The notes under the pieces are model-generated. The model was not told the origin of the DNA and made no database searches. It saw nothing but the letters and a program-made list of their open reading frames with translations. A stretch of DNA of 64,000 bases, from the NCBI GenBank assembly GCA_041441465.1, contig JASDSY010000026.1, positions 62,001 through 126,000 on the forward strand, in the 5' to 3' direction. How positions within the stretch are numbered: position 1 is the first letter of the stretch; each line of letters begins with the position of its first letter. This stretch comes from JASDSY01 sp041441465 (lineage in GTDB: Bacteria; Muiribacteriota; UBA9980). The position numbers were made by a program, and so were the translations under genes. Below, piece by piece: positions 42,329 through 52,053 of this stretch.

Positions 42329-43693
42329 TTAATTTTTAAAACTATGTATTGGCGCAGGAATTCTACCGCCGCGCCTTGCGAACCTCGTCGAACTGAATCG
42401 CGGAACATCCATTACCGGCGCCTCGCCCAGGAGTCCGCCATAGTTTATAGTATCTCCGACGGTTTTACCGAACGCCGGTATTAAACGGCAGGCAGTAGTT
42501 TTATTATTTATCATTCCGATCGCCATTTCGTCCGCGATCATCGCAGCCAGCGTTTCCACCGTAACATCGCCCGGAATCGCAACCATATCAAGGCCTACCG
42601 AACAAACCGAAGTCATGCCGAGCAGGCGTTCATAAGAAAGAGCTTTCATATTAACAGCCCTTATCATGCCGCCGTCTTCTGACACCGGTATAAACGCGCC
42701 GGAAAGTCCGCCGACATGCGAAGTCGCCATTACCCCGCCTTTTTTTACCGCATCGTTTAAAAGCGCCAGCGCGCATATCGTTCCGTGCGTACCGCAATAT
42801 TCAAGGCCCATTTCTTCAAGTATATTGGCGACGGAATCGCCTTCAGCCGGAGTCGGAGCAAGTGAAATATCGACAATACCGAACGGCAGATTTAATTTTT
42901 TAGAAACTTCACGCCCTATCATTTCACCGGCACGCGTTATTTTAAAAGCTGTTTTCTTAACGCATTCGGCAAGTTCGTCAAATGAAGCGTCGCGCATAAG
43001 GGCAACCGCGCTTCTTACGACACCCGGCCCTGAAATGCCTACATTTATTATGCATTCGCCTTCGGCTACGCCGTGAAACGCTCCGGCCATGAACGGATTA
43101 TCTTGAGGCACATTGCAAAACACGACAAGCTTAGCGCAGGCTATCGAATCACGATCGCCCGTCCTGCGTGCGCATTCCAATATTATTTCACTCATTTTCA
43201 AAACCGCGTCCATATTTATACCGGCTCTTGTCGAACCAAGATTAACGGAGCTGCATACCCTTTCAGTTACGGTCAAAGCTTCAGGGATCGAATTTATAAG
43301 ATTAACGTCGCCTTTACTGAAACCTTTTTCGACCTGCGCGCTGAACCCGCCTATAAAATTTATTCCAAGATCGTTAGCCGCCCTGTCGAGAGCGCGCGCA
43401 AGCGGAGTATAATCCGAAGACTCGCATGCTTCGCCCACTATCGAAATAGGAGTAACCGAAATTCTTTTGTTCACGATAGGAATGCCATATTTAGCTTCAA
43501 CCTCATCAACCGTTTTTACAAGATCTTTAGCATATAACATTATTTTTTTATATATTTTATCGGCGCAAACGTTGATATCAGGATGCGAACAGTCTTTCAG
43601 GGAAATTCCCATAGTAACCGTCCTTATATCAAGATGTTCCATTTGTACCATTGATATAGTTTCTAAAATTTCCGAAGAACTAAAATATGACAT
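42329..43693 (-). CDS. PFL/UPF0210 family protein
   Basis: A 454-residue member of the UPF0210 family (also called PFL or DUF711), related in fold to pyruvate formate-lyase. Conserved stretches are TVTMGISLKDCSH at the start, CVFC-like cysteine VVFCNVPQDNPFMAGAFHG, NVGISGPGVV, APTPAEGDSVANILEEMG and YGGLLGEAPVMD. No glycyl radical motif is visible, and the function is unknown. It is not obviously linked to pili. It shares the strand with the PilZ gene 31 nt downstream and may simply head that transcript. GGAG lies 8 nt before the ATG. Confidence 0.88.
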   Translation of the reverse strand: MSYFSSSEILETISMVQMEHLDIRTVTMGISLKDCSHPDINVCADKIYKKIMLYAKDLVKTVDEVEAKYGIPIVNKRISVTPISIVGEACESSDYTPLARALDRAANDLGINFIGGFSAQVEKGFSKGDVNLINSIPEALTVTERVCSSVNLGSTRAGINMDAVLKMSEIILECARRTGDRDSIACAKLVVFCNVPQDNPFMAGAFHGVAEGECIINVGISGPGVVRSAVALMRDASFDELAECVKKTAFKITRAGEMIGREVSKKLNLPFGIVDISLAPTPAEGDSVANILEEMGLEYCGTHGTICALALLNDAVKKGGVMATSHVGGLSGAFIPVSEDGGMIRAVNMKALSYERLLGMTSVCSVGLDMVAIPGDVTVETLAAMIADEMAIGMINNKTTACRLIPAFGKTVGDTINYGGLLGEAPVMDVPRFSSTRFARRGGRIPAPIHSFKN

Positions 43694-43872
43694 TTCTATT
43701 TCTCCTTATATACTTTTACTGTTCTATATGTTTTAAAATACTTCAAATGTTCTTTTGAAAATATATTTTAACATAATTAGTTATTATTATCAATACCTTA
43801 CTCTAAAGAATAATTAAAAACTAATGGTATTCCTATTAACAAAAACAACAAAAATTCTTTTTTATCATTTCT

Positions 43873-45321
43873 TCAAGTTAATTTAACAATAAAAATGAAT
43901 TGGTCTTCGTATATGCTAAAATATTGTTCTTTCATTATTTTTTTATTTTTTAAATCTGAATTAAAACCTATTAAATATTTAGCGCCATTTAAAATTTTAC
44001 TCTTCAGGTATTCTTTGGTTAATTGCTCTATGGTTACGAGCCAACCTTTTCGCCCTATAAAATATAAAAAAGTCGGATCATTATTACCTAATACAACCAC
44101 AAGATCTTTTGGAGCGGTTAATTGTTTAACTTCATTTATTGAAACATATAATTTTTCATATGAAATATCATTTATTTTTAAATTTTTCAAAACCTCACTA
44201 TAAGTTCTATATGAACTTATACAAATTAAAATTAAAATAACTAATAAGATAATTTTTTTTAATCTTACAATCAAAATCTCTCCAACCAAAATAAAATTTT
44301 CTGAATAAAATTTTCCAATAAAGTATGCTGCAGGAATCCAGAATGGAAGTTGATAATAGTCATGAACATAATTTCCGCCGCTAACAACAAAAAAATAAAA
44401 TAAAACCGATAATAGCCATATCCTGATTATATTTTCTTCATCATTTAACCTATAAAATAAAGCGATTATAAAAATTATAAACCCAGGCTTGGTTAACCCA
44501 AAACAAAGCCTTTCCCAAAAAACAATTTTATAGAAATTATAGTTTGAAAGCAGCCACCAAATTCCCCATTTATCAGTTCCATATCCCCATATTCCATAAG
44601 TAAGGCCAGTCGTTAAATATAATTGATGAGCATGGGCATACCATAAAACAACTGGTAACATAACTATAATGAAATATAGCCATGTTTTTATTCTAATAAT
44701 AAAAAGTTTACCGTACTTTAAAATAAAAATATAAATTACTGGAAATACAAGATAAAGAGACGTAAGCTTTATTAATACCGCTAAACTTATAAAAGATGCA
44801 GAAAGTATAAAAAAACACTCATTATTATTTTTTACCCATTTTAAACCATAGTACAAGCCAATTACCGAACACGTAATCATCATTTGGTCCGGCATAAAGG
44901 CTCTACTATAATAAATCGTCATTGGTAATATTGAATAAATAAAAACAACCCATAGCGCATTACTCTGGTTACTTAAAATAAAAACTAAATTATATAAGAA
45001 AAAAATTAACAAGATAAAAAAAGTTAAAGAAACAAATCTTCCAGCTGGCTCATACACATCTACAAAGTGGTAAATAAGTGAAACAATAAATGAATAAACA
45101 GGAAACTCAGTTTCAGCCACACCGGATGTATTACCACGCCAATCAATTTGCGGATAAAAAAAATTATAGCCATTTTCATAATAATTACGAGCTATTGCCG
45201 CAGTATCACATTGTTTCCACGAATGTACTCCAACAAGCGGTTGATTAATCTCGTATATCCTGAAAATAAAAGCTAGAAAAAATATTAATATAAGAATATA
45301 TTGCGATTTTAATTTTTGCAT
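43873..45321 (-). CDS. GT39/ArnT-like membrane glycosyltransferase
   Basis: A 482-residue protein with about eleven membrane helices. The N-terminal loop has HSWKQCDTAAIARNYYENGYN, which resembles the acidic-residue loop of the PMT/ArnT (GT39) family that uses lipid-linked sugars, followed by DWRGNTSGVAETEFPVYSF. The C-terminus is a small soluble domain (LTAPKDLVVVLGNNDP, then YFIGRKGW). It should transfer a sugar on the outer face of the cytoplasmic membrane; the acceptor is unknown. It lies 180 nt upstream of the PFL gene on the same strand. ATG 45321 is chosen over TTG 45348, but no strong ribosome site supports either. Confidence 0.82.
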   Translation of the reverse strand: MQKLKSQYILILIFFLAFIFRIYEINQPLVGVHSWKQCDTAAIARNYYENGYNFFYPQIDWRGNTSGVAETEFPVYSFIVSLIYHFVDVYEPAGRFVSLTFFILLIFFLYNLVFILSNQSNALWVVFIYSILPMTIYYSRAFMPDQMMITCSVIGLYYGLKWVKNNNECFFILSASFISLAVLIKLTSLYLVFPVIYIFILKYGKLFIIRIKTWLYFIIVMLPVVLWYAHAHQLYLTTGLTYGIWGYGTDKWGIWWLLSNYNFYKIVFWERLCFGLTKPGFIIFIIALFYRLNDEENIIRIWLLSVLFYFFVVSGGNYVHDYYQLPFWIPAAYFIGKFYSENFILVGEILIVRLKKIILLVILILICISSYRTYSEVLKNLKINDISYEKLYVSINEVKQLTAPKDLVVVLGNNDPTFLYFIGRKGWLVTIEQLTKEYLKSKILNGAKYLIGFNSDLKNKKIMKEQYFSIYEDQFIFIVKLT

Positions 45322-45597
45322 TTTATATCTTTTAAGTAGTAAATTCAATTTTGCACTTGATAAAAGTCTTTATTTAAAAGCTGTTTTAATGAAAAACTGA
45401 GGCTAATTTAACTGTAATTTTAGCTTATTTCGTTTTTTCAATGAAGAAGCTATTAATGTTCCTAATTTTTCAATATATTTATTACTGTGAAAGTTAATTA
45501 ATAAATATTATCATTTATAAATTAAAATTGCAATAGCATATTTATTTTAAAACCCTTTTTATGTATCCCACCCTAATTATATTTTTTTATGACTTTA

Positions 45598-45627
45598 TTG
45601 ACACTATTCTTCAAATTATGATATAAT
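45598..45627 (+). promoter_or_regulatory. Consensus promoter for prfB
   Basis: TTGACA (45598-45603), 18-nt spacer, TATAAT (45622-45627). The predicted +1 near 45634 leaves a leader of only about 9 nt before the ATG at 45643. Confidence 0.65.
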
Positions 45628-45642
45628 CGCCGCGGTGATTTT

Positions 45643-46779
45643 ATGAACAGCACTCTTATTACGACAAAGTTAGAAAATTTTACCGAAATAAAAATAGACT
45701 TAGCGAATATTACAGCCGCATTTAACGAAATACATAAAGTTTTCAACCCTGCTGAAATTGAAGCTAAAATAAATAAGCTTGAAGAGCTCACTGCCAAACC
45801 CGATTTTTGGTCTACAAAAGAGCTTTCGACGGCCACAATGAAAGAGTTGAACGCATTAAAGCCGCAATTAAGCCTTTTCAACGAAATAAAAAAAGCTTAT
45901 GAAAACATAACCGCCACCTATGAACTTATGGTTTCGGAAAATGACAATTCACTGCAAAATGAACTTGTAACCGAAATGAAGGCCATCGCCAATACCCTTT
46001 CCACTTTTGAAATGTCACTGCTTCTTAACGAAAAATACGATGCAAATTCTGCGATCATTTCGATTCATCCCGGGGCGGGCGGCGTTGAATCACAGGATTG
46101 GGCTCAAATGCTCATGAGAATGTACATGCGCTGGATGGAAATTCATAAGTTGAAATATTCGGTAATCGATCAGCTGCCAGGCGAAGAGGCTGGAATAAAA
46201 AGCGTTACCATTTTAGTGAACGGGCTTTATGCGTACGGCTACCTCAAATCCGAAAAGGGCGTGCACCGCCTTGTAAGAATTTCGCCGTTCGACGCCAATC
46301 ACAGACGCCACACAAGTTTCGCTTCAGTCGACGTACTGCCGCAAATCGAAGACGACGACGAAATCGTCATCGAGGAAAAAGACCTTAAAATCGATACCTA
46401 CCGTTCTTCCGGCGCAGGCGGCCAGCACGTCAACGTCACTGATTCTGCAGTACGTATCACGCACCTGCCGACAAATATTATAGTACAATGCCAGAATGAA
46501 CGTTCGCAATGGTCAAATAAAGCTACCGCAATGAAAATATTAAAATCAAAACTCGCAGAATTGCAAATGCAAAAACGACAGGAAGAAATCGATAAAATCA
46601 ACGGCATAAAAAAAGAAATCGCCTGGGGATCGCAGATTCGTTCTTATACGTTCCATCCGTATAACCTGATTAAAGACCACAGGTCGTCTTACGAGACCGG
46701 AAATGTCAATCCTGTCATGGACGGAGAAATCGATGAATTTATAAAAAAATATCTGCAATTTTCAAAATCATCAAAATAA
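45643..46779 (+). CDS. prfB: Peptide chain release factor 2
   Basis: A 378-residue RF2. The stop-codon recognition tripeptide SPF is in RISPFDANHRRHTSF (near 215), and the peptidyl-transfer GGQ loop is SSGAGGQHVNVTDSAVR (near 260). RF2 releases peptides at UGA and UAA. The whole gene is in one frame: the programmed +1 frameshift that controls RF2 in many bacteria is absent, so that autoregulation is not used. The upstream GGTGA is weak and the predicted leader is very short. Monocistronic, ending in a strong terminator. Confidence 0.96.
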   Translation: MNSTLITTKLENFTEIKIDLANITAAFNEIHKVFNPAEIEAKINKLEELTAKPDFWSTKELSTATMKELNALKPQLSLFNEIKKAYENITATYELMVSENDNSLQNELVTEMKAIANTLSTFEMSLLLNEKYDANSAIISIHPGAGGVESQDWAQMLMRMYMRWMEIHKLKYSVIDQLPGEEAGIKSVTILVNGLYAYGYLKSEKGVHRLVRISPFDANHRRHTSFASVDVLPQIEDDDEIVIEEKDLKIDTYRSSGAGGQHVNVTDSAVRITHLPTNIIVQCQNERSQWSNKATAMKILKSKLAELQMQKRQEEIDKINGIKKEIAWGSQIRSYTFHPYNLIKDHRSSYETGNVNPVMDGEIDEFIKKYLQFSKSSK

Positions 46780-46935
46780 AATAATATGAGCAATTGCTTA
46801 TAATTTTTACTTATTAAAAAAACAACAAAATCGTACTTTAGAGCAATTATTTATATATATGCAATAATAGTTATAAATTTTAAAGAATACCAGTTTTGAA
46901 AAATAAAAAGATAATTTTATATCAAATAAAAAACG

Positions 46936-46976
46936 AAAAAGGCTGTTTGAATTTCACATCGAAACAGCCTTTTTTT
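46936..46976. terminator. Bidirectional terminator between prfB and the esterase-like gene
   Basis: AAAAAGGCTGTTT (46936-46948) pairs with AAACAGCCTTTTT (46962-46974). The rest of the 354-nt gap 46780-47133 is AT-rich with no visible gene. Confidence 0.85.
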
Positions 46977-47133
46977 ATTACAACTTACTAATGATATTTT
47001 TTATGTTAAAGCCCATTCGCTGAGATTTATTTATTACTTAACCGTCTAAAAAATAAAATCATTGAAAAGAGTAATAATTCAGAAGCAAATCCATTAAATT
47101 ATATAAAATCCGCCAGAACACAATTTATAATGA

Positions 47134-48144
47134 TTAATTGTGCCGGGTTCCATTTAACGCTTCGGTGAATTTTTCGCTGTAAAAAAGCATTGAATCATGG
47201 CCGTTAGGATACCTATAAGCACTGTAACCATGGCTGCAATATTTAAAAATCTTTACTTCGCAGCTAGAGCCTGATTCTAAAACAGCCTCCTGAAGTTTAG
47301 CGAGCGCGCCGGCGGCAATTTTTTCCTTTGTTCCGTCGCCATTTTTATGATAATTAAAATCATACGAGTTGCAAACATCGTTTTGATTAGTATTTAAATT
47401 AATGCTAAGTTTATTAGTCTTGATTTTATCGATATTATCGTTGAATATATTTATAACATGCGGATATGAACCAAGATCAGTTTGCATGCCGCCGCACACT
47501 GCAAAAAATTCAGGATTTCTGAACGCGATCAATAACGCTGTCGCACCGCCACCGCATGCGCCATCGATACCGCAAAATTCACGTCCTTCATATACTCTGT
47601 AATTTTCTCTGAGGTAAGGCAATAATTCTTTGGTAACAAATAGATCATACTCGATATCACGTGAAGCCGAGGGATGCCATAAATCTACAGTTATGAAATC
47701 AACGAAATGATTTTTTTGAAGTCTCTTATTGAATTCCGCCAGTTCATCTTTTGTTATCATATCAGAAAAGTCTTTTTTGGCGAGCTCATTTTTTGAAAGA
47801 TTATCCATAACGCGCGGAAGCTTACACCACACCGAAAAATAAAGAGGTTCAGACCCCGCGCCGCGCCTTGCGCCTGAAGCACCGCACAACATAAGCACAA
47901 CTGCGTATTTTTTATTTTTATTTTCTTCCAATTCATATCCCTGCGGTAAAATAACCTTAAACGGTATCGAATATTTTTTATATTCGGATTTTATTTTTTT
48001 ATACTCGATTTTCCGTTTAGCTTTAATCGGCGACCGGCGCGCCTCTATCTGAGACCACGGCTCTTCGTCCCAGGCTAACAAAGAATTTGGACAGGTATAT
48101 AAAAAAATAAAAAGCAGGATAACAATAAATTTTAAATTTTTCAT
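47134..48144 (-). CDS. Secreted alpha/beta-hydrolase, esterase D-like with Cys in place of Ser
   Basis: A 336-residue protein with a signal peptide (FIVILLFIFLYTCPNSLLAW). The fold follows the putative-esterase family (YxVVLMLCGASG, YEGREFCGIDGACGGGATALL, FFAVCGG, and C-terminal NGHDSMLFYSEKF with the likely catalytic His). In this alignment by eye the nucleophile elbow usually reads GxSMGG, while here it reads GACGG, so Cys takes the place of Ser. Several further Cys residues could make disulfides. Substrate unknown; esterases of this group act on acetylated sugars or S-formylglutathione. AAAGGAAG precedes the ATG. Alone on the strand. Confidence 0.78.
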   Translation of the reverse strand: MKNLKFIVILLFIFLYTCPNSLLAWDEEPWSQIEARRSPIKAKRKIEYKKIKSEYKKYSIPFKVILPQGYELEENKNKKYAVVLMLCGASGARRGAGSEPLYFSVWCKLPRVMDNLSKNELAKKDFSDMITKDELAEFNKRLQKNHFVDFITVDLWHPSASRDIEYDLFVTKELLPYLRENYRVYEGREFCGIDGACGGGATALLIAFRNPEFFAVCGGMQTDLGSYPHVINIFNDNIDKIKTNKLSINLNTNQNDVCNSYDFNYHKNGDGTKEKIAAGALAKLQEAVLESGSSCEVKIFKYCSHGYSAYRYPNGHDSMLFYSEKFTEALNGTRHN

Positions 48145-48283
48145 AAAATCATCTTCCTTTATAAAAAGCGTAACTGAATTTGAAACATTTCATATATATC
48201 ATATCTTATCAGTTTTAGTCAAGATATCTCCAAATAATAAATATCAGCTGCAATAGAAAAATACGCAAACAGAAACGTATAAA

Positions 48284-48312
48284 TTGACTTATTATTTAAT
48301 TTTTGATAATAT
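48284..48312 (+). promoter_or_regulatory. Probable promoter for the PilX-like operon
   Basis: TTGACT (48284-48289), 17-nt spacer, TAATAT (48307-48312), about 47 nt before the start codon. The -10 match is moderate. Confidence 0.4.
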
Positions 48313-48358
48313 ACCATCATTATTTAATTATCTTTAATTATGCCATGCAGTCAAACAA

Positions 48359-50080
48359 ATGAAAAAAACATCTACAATAAATAACCGAATATATTTTTCC
48401 CTCCGGAAAGGTTCCTCTTATGTAGTAGTAATGGGAACAATTTCAGTTATTTTCATACTTGGCTTTTCTTTTTTATTCTCATTTCTGGCGGAATTTTCCC
48501 AAACTTATCATCAGGGAAAATCACAGGCGGCATATTACCTTGCAGAAGCCGGTGTCGAACGCGCAATTTATGAACTAAAAAACATATTCCGCACACCGCT
48601 TGTCAACAGTAAAAATGAGGTAAACGAGCCGTTATTAAAAATACTTGATTTCCATACCGCGCACGATTTTCAACTCAACTACTCAGATAACGAATTTTCA
48701 AAAGATTCCAAATATTCAGCCAAAGTCGAATTTTTCAGTTTAAAAGAAACGCCGCTGGGCTCGAATTTACGTGAAAAAGAAGTCCCGCCGAAACTCGAGC
48801 AATATAAAAAGGAAACTTCATCATACGCCAATCCAAAAAAATTAGGCGGCTGGCAGGGCAAATTAAAAATTACATCGATCGGCACAGTGCGAATGCTGAC
48901 GTCGGCCGGTACCATGATGGATATAACACGAACGCTTGTAGTCGTCCGCGACATAAAAGTTATGGATTTGACGCCGCCGGCTCCTGAGTATACGCTTTTT
49001 ATATGGGGCGATAAGACTGAATATATAAAAGAGGGCGAGTTCATACTCGAACATGGCCTGTCAAACTTAATAACTATAGCGCAGGGATTTCTCGATGATT
49101 TTTACAGACTCCTTCCTTACCTGAAAGGCTCGATGGAAAATATGATCGCCATAGTCAGGGATTTTGTAACCAAAACAAAATTCACCAAGCCGCAGGAAAA
49201 GAAAATGGAGGATATTTTTAAAGCATATAAAGTGGCGGGCCGTGTCCGAACTAACGGCGTCGTCCACATTTACCTTCCCTTTTTCGACGTCGACGACATT
49301 ATCAATTATTTTGTTTCGAATAACTATTACGAACGTCCCGAAGTCGGTTATCCTTTCTGCAACAACAGGCTCCACGATAGATTTATGTCCTGGGCCACAA
49401 AATTTGAAGGCGACATAAAAAAGCATTACTATGAACTGGTCCCGTATGTCATTCAGCAGCAAAAACCGACGCCGAAAGTCGAACAGTATACGCGCTGGAG
49501 CACATTCCCTAATTATTTAAAACAATATCCGAACGAAAACGATCCGGAAAATCTCAAAAATCTTCTTGATAACGGCGAGCTTTACGCTTCAGAAATCATA
49601 CCGCATTCAGCTAACTTTTACGGCACCAAAGAAAAACCTATAAAATTAGACGGAATAACTTTAGTCAACGGCGACGTAAAAATTTCGGGATACGTCGAAG
49701 GCCGAGGAATAATAATTGCCAGCGAAAATATGCATATAGCCGGCAATATCGAGCAGCCTGACGAAAAAAGCCTGCTGACGCTGATATGTAAAAACGGCAA
49801 GATAATAGTTCCCAAAACCGCAATTATTAAGATCCATGCCGCCGTTTACGCAAAAGAATCGATATTGGGCGGCGAAAATGTGCTTGTATTTGGCAATTAT
49901 ACGGTAACAAATCTAAACCGTCAGGAAAGTGAAGACGGCAAAGTACTTATGCCTCGGCGTTTTAAGATTAAATATGACAACCGTATCAGAAATATACTCG
50001 GCGATAATTTCTGGGTATCCATATCCAAACGTGACATAAAAAGATACGAAGCGCCGCCGGTTGTCAATGAAAGCGATTAA
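48359..50080 (+). CDS. PilX-like pilus assembly/minor pilin protein
   Basis: A 573-residue protein. The N-terminal membrane helix (SSYVVVMGTISVIFILGFSF, about 19-38) is followed by the PilX N-terminal signature KSQAAYYLAEAGVERAIYEL. The large extracytoplasmic part has a Pro-rich section (about 200-215), a helical segment to about 390, and near the C-terminus a beta-helix-like stretch (LDGITLVNGDVKISGYVEG, then GIIIASENMHIAGNI) resembling polymer-forming repeats. PilX-type proteins aid type IV pilus assembly or secretion; here no pilus ATPase is adjacent. The gene runs straight into a secreted-protein gene 32 nt later. No ribosome site precedes the ATG, so the start could differ. Confidence 0.75.
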   Translation: MKKTSTINNRIYFSLRKGSSYVVVMGTISVIFILGFSFLFSFLAEFSQTYHQGKSQAAYYLAEAGVERAIYELKNIFRTPLVNSKNEVNEPLLKILDFHTAHDFQLNYSDNEFSKDSKYSAKVEFFSLKETPLGSNLREKEVPPKLEQYKKETSSYANPKKLGGWQGKLKITSIGTVRMLTSAGTMMDITRTLVVVRDIKVMDLTPPAPEYTLFIWGDKTEYIKEGEFILEHGLSNLITIAQGFLDDFYRLLPYLKGSMENMIAIVRDFVTKTKFTKPQEKKMEDIFKAYKVAGRVRTNGVVHIYLPFFDVDDIINYFVSNNYYERPEVGYPFCNNRLHDRFMSWATKFEGDIKKHYYELVPYVIQQQKPTPKVEQYTRWSTFPNYLKQYPNENDPENLKNLLDNGELYASEIIPHSANFYGTKEKPIKLDGITLVNGDVKISGYVEGRGIIIASENMHIAGNIEQPDEKSLLTLICKNGKIIVPKTAIIKIHAAVYAKESILGGENVLVFGNYTVTNLNRQESEDGKVLMPRRFKIKYDNRIRNILGDNFWVSISKRDIKRYEAPPVVNESD

Positions 50081-50112
50081 CTTATTATTTTATTTGGAGG
50101 GCTATCGAAATT

Positions 50113-51276
50113 ATGAACGCAAAAAAAGTACTAATGACTGTCATATTTTCAGCTTGTTTGATAAGCGGCGTCACGCAATTTAGCTTCGGCAGCGCATACG
50201 CCACCGAAGAGATCAAAACCGAAAGCAACAAACAAACAATTGAGAAAAAGACCGATGAAGTAAAAACTGAAGCTAAGGCGGACGGGCTTGAAAAGCCGAC
50301 CGCTGCGGCTTCCGGCGAAAAAAACAACAGCGGCACGCCTGCCGTTCCTGAAAAATCAGAGACTACAGGCAAAAGCGATAATAATTCCAATGCCGCCAAA
50401 CTGCCATCCGGGGCGGACGCTCCAGCTCAGGCGCAAAAAAACGAAAGCACGGATAAAGCCGGCGGTACTGAACCAAGCGAAAAATCAACAGTCAAAAATT
50501 ACGTTAACGAAAAAATAACCAAAGACACTAACGACAGAATCAAAAATGAATTAAAAAGGCTCCAGAGCGCTATTGTTTCAGCCGCCCAGGGCTATAACAA
50601 AGCCGAACACGAAAACTCAGTCAAAACTCTAATTTATTCAATCGCCGAAGCGGTTATTGACCGTTTTATTTCAAGCGACGAGGAAACCGACCTGGCGGAA
50701 AACTTATCGACTGTAATAGTCGCGCTGAAAATCGATAAATACGAAGCCAAAAGGGTTTACAGACAATTTACTAAAGTGCTCGAAGAAGGCGATATTTCAA
50801 ATTCAGTCGCCAATAAAATCAATGATAATTCCGAAAAAATAGTTGATATAATAAGAAATAAAAAAGAAAAAACAGCGGAAGCTGACGGGCTTGTTTATAA
50901 ATATTACGGTCTCGACGGTAACGGCCCGAAAGGCGTAAGGGAAAAAAATGCCAGAGAATTAAAAGTAAAAGGTTATGATACATTTTTTGGGTCAGACAAT
51001 CAAAAAAATTCAGGAGCGACAGAAGACATATTAAAAAAATATATGTCAGGCGAGCAGTCTAACGGTAAAAAGAAGAAAAAAATTATCGGCATCGAATTAA
51101 TGTCGCCAAACGCCGCGGCGCCGGATAAAACAATTGAAACATCAGTTAACGAACCGGATAATAACGCATCGATTCCGCCACGAGAAGATAATCAGACGCC
51201 GAATAAAAAAGGCGATAAAGGCTCAAAAGACAACAGCCTCGATGAGCTGTTCCCAGACTCTAAAAACGCAAAATAA
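50113..51276 (+). CDS. Secreted low-complexity protein of unknown function
   Basis: A 387-residue protein with a signal peptide (VLMTVIFSACLISGVTQFSF, ending near ATEE). Residues 30-130 are Lys/Glu/Ala/Ser-rich and probably disordered. A helical domain at about 135-275 follows (DRIKNELKRLQSAIVSAAQG, then AEAVIDRFISSDEETDLAEN). The C-terminus is again Lys/Asn/Asp-rich. I do not recognise it. It begins 32 nt after the PilX-like gene with GGAGGG upstream and is followed by rnhB after 25 nt, so all five genes from the PilX-like gene to the FlhB-C gene may share one transcript. Confidence 0.75.
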   Translation: MNAKKVLMTVIFSACLISGVTQFSFGSAYATEEIKTESNKQTIEKKTDEVKTEAKADGLEKPTAAASGEKNNSGTPAVPEKSETTGKSDNNSNAAKLPSGADAPAQAQKNESTDKAGGTEPSEKSTVKNYVNEKITKDTNDRIKNELKRLQSAIVSAAQGYNKAEHENSVKTLIYSIAEAVIDRFISSDEETDLAENLSTVIVALKIDKYEAKRVYRQFTKVLEEGDISNSVANKINDNSEKIVDIIRNKKEKTAEADGLVYKYYGLDGNGPKGVREKNARELKVKGYDTFFGSDNQKNSGATEDILKKYMSGEQSNGKKKKKIIGIELMSPNAAAPDKTIETSVNEPDNNASIPPREDNQTPNKKGDKGSKDNSLDELFPDSKNAK

Positions 51277-51301
51277 TTTAATTATCGAAACGGTGAAAAA
51301 A

Positions 51302-52012
51302 ATGAAAAATAATTTAAGCCTGTTTGAAATGGAAGAATGTCTTCCGGATCCGGCAGAAGAAAATATGATTTTTTCCTTATACGACAAAAAGAAAAGACTT
51401 CAAAACCAGGATAATATACTTCATTTTTTCGAGTCAAAATTAAGAAGGTATGGGTTTCATAACATAGCCGGAACGGACGAGGCAGGGCGCGGCCCGCTCG
51501 CAGGTCCGGTTGTTGCCGCAATGGCTATACTTCCTGCCGACTATCATATCGAAGGGCTTTACGATTCCAAGAGCATATCTGAAAAACAGCGCGATAAAAT
51601 ATTTGATGTTTTAACGACCGACGGCAGCATAAAATGGGCGGTAGGCATAATTGATAACGACACGATAGACAGAGTAAACATACTTCAGGCGACATATCTG
51701 GCGGTACGCGCCGCTTATGAAAAGTTACCCGTAAAACCGGATTATATTTTAAATGATGCTATGATTATACCGGGAATAAAAACAGGCCAGCGCAAAATAA
51801 TAAAAGGCGACACAAAATCAGCATCAATTGCTGCCGCCTCAATAATCGCAAAGGTTACGCGCGATAAAATTATGAACGAATTTGATCAACAATATCCGGG
51901 GTACGGCTTTTCCAAACATAAAGGCTACGGCACCGCCGAACATATTGCAGGAATAAAGCAGCTAGGGTATTGCCCGATACACCGAAAAAGTTTTAAAGTG
52001 GATATTTCATAA
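51302..52012 (+). CDS. rnhB: Ribonuclease HII
   Basis: A 236-residue RNase HII. AGTDEAGRGPLAGPVVAAM carries the first catalytic Asp-Glu pair, and LYDSKSISEKQRDKI, LNDAMIIP and GDTKSASIAAASIIAKVTRD carry the rest of the active site. It removes ribonucleotides from DNA-RNA hybrids. I chose ATG 51302, with GGTGA 6 nt upstream; an in-frame GTG at 51293 is possible, and a frame further upstream overlaps the preceding gene. It is followed by a FliK-like and a FlhB-C gene, an order known from Bacillus. Confidence 0.93.
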   Translation: MKNNLSLFEMEECLPDPAEENMIFSLYDKKKRLQNQDNILHFFESKLRRYGFHNIAGTDEAGRGPLAGPVVAAMAILPADYHIEGLYDSKSISEKQRDKIFDVLTTDGSIKWAVGIIDNDTIDRVNILQATYLAVRAAYEKLPVKPDYILNDAMIIPGIKTGQRKIIKGDTKSASIAAASIIAKVTRDKIMNEFDQQYPGYGFSKHKGYGTAEHIAGIKQLGYCPIHRKSFKVDIS

Positions 52013-52053
52013 AAAATCGAAAGATTAATACGACCTGGTAAGAATTAATTAAA

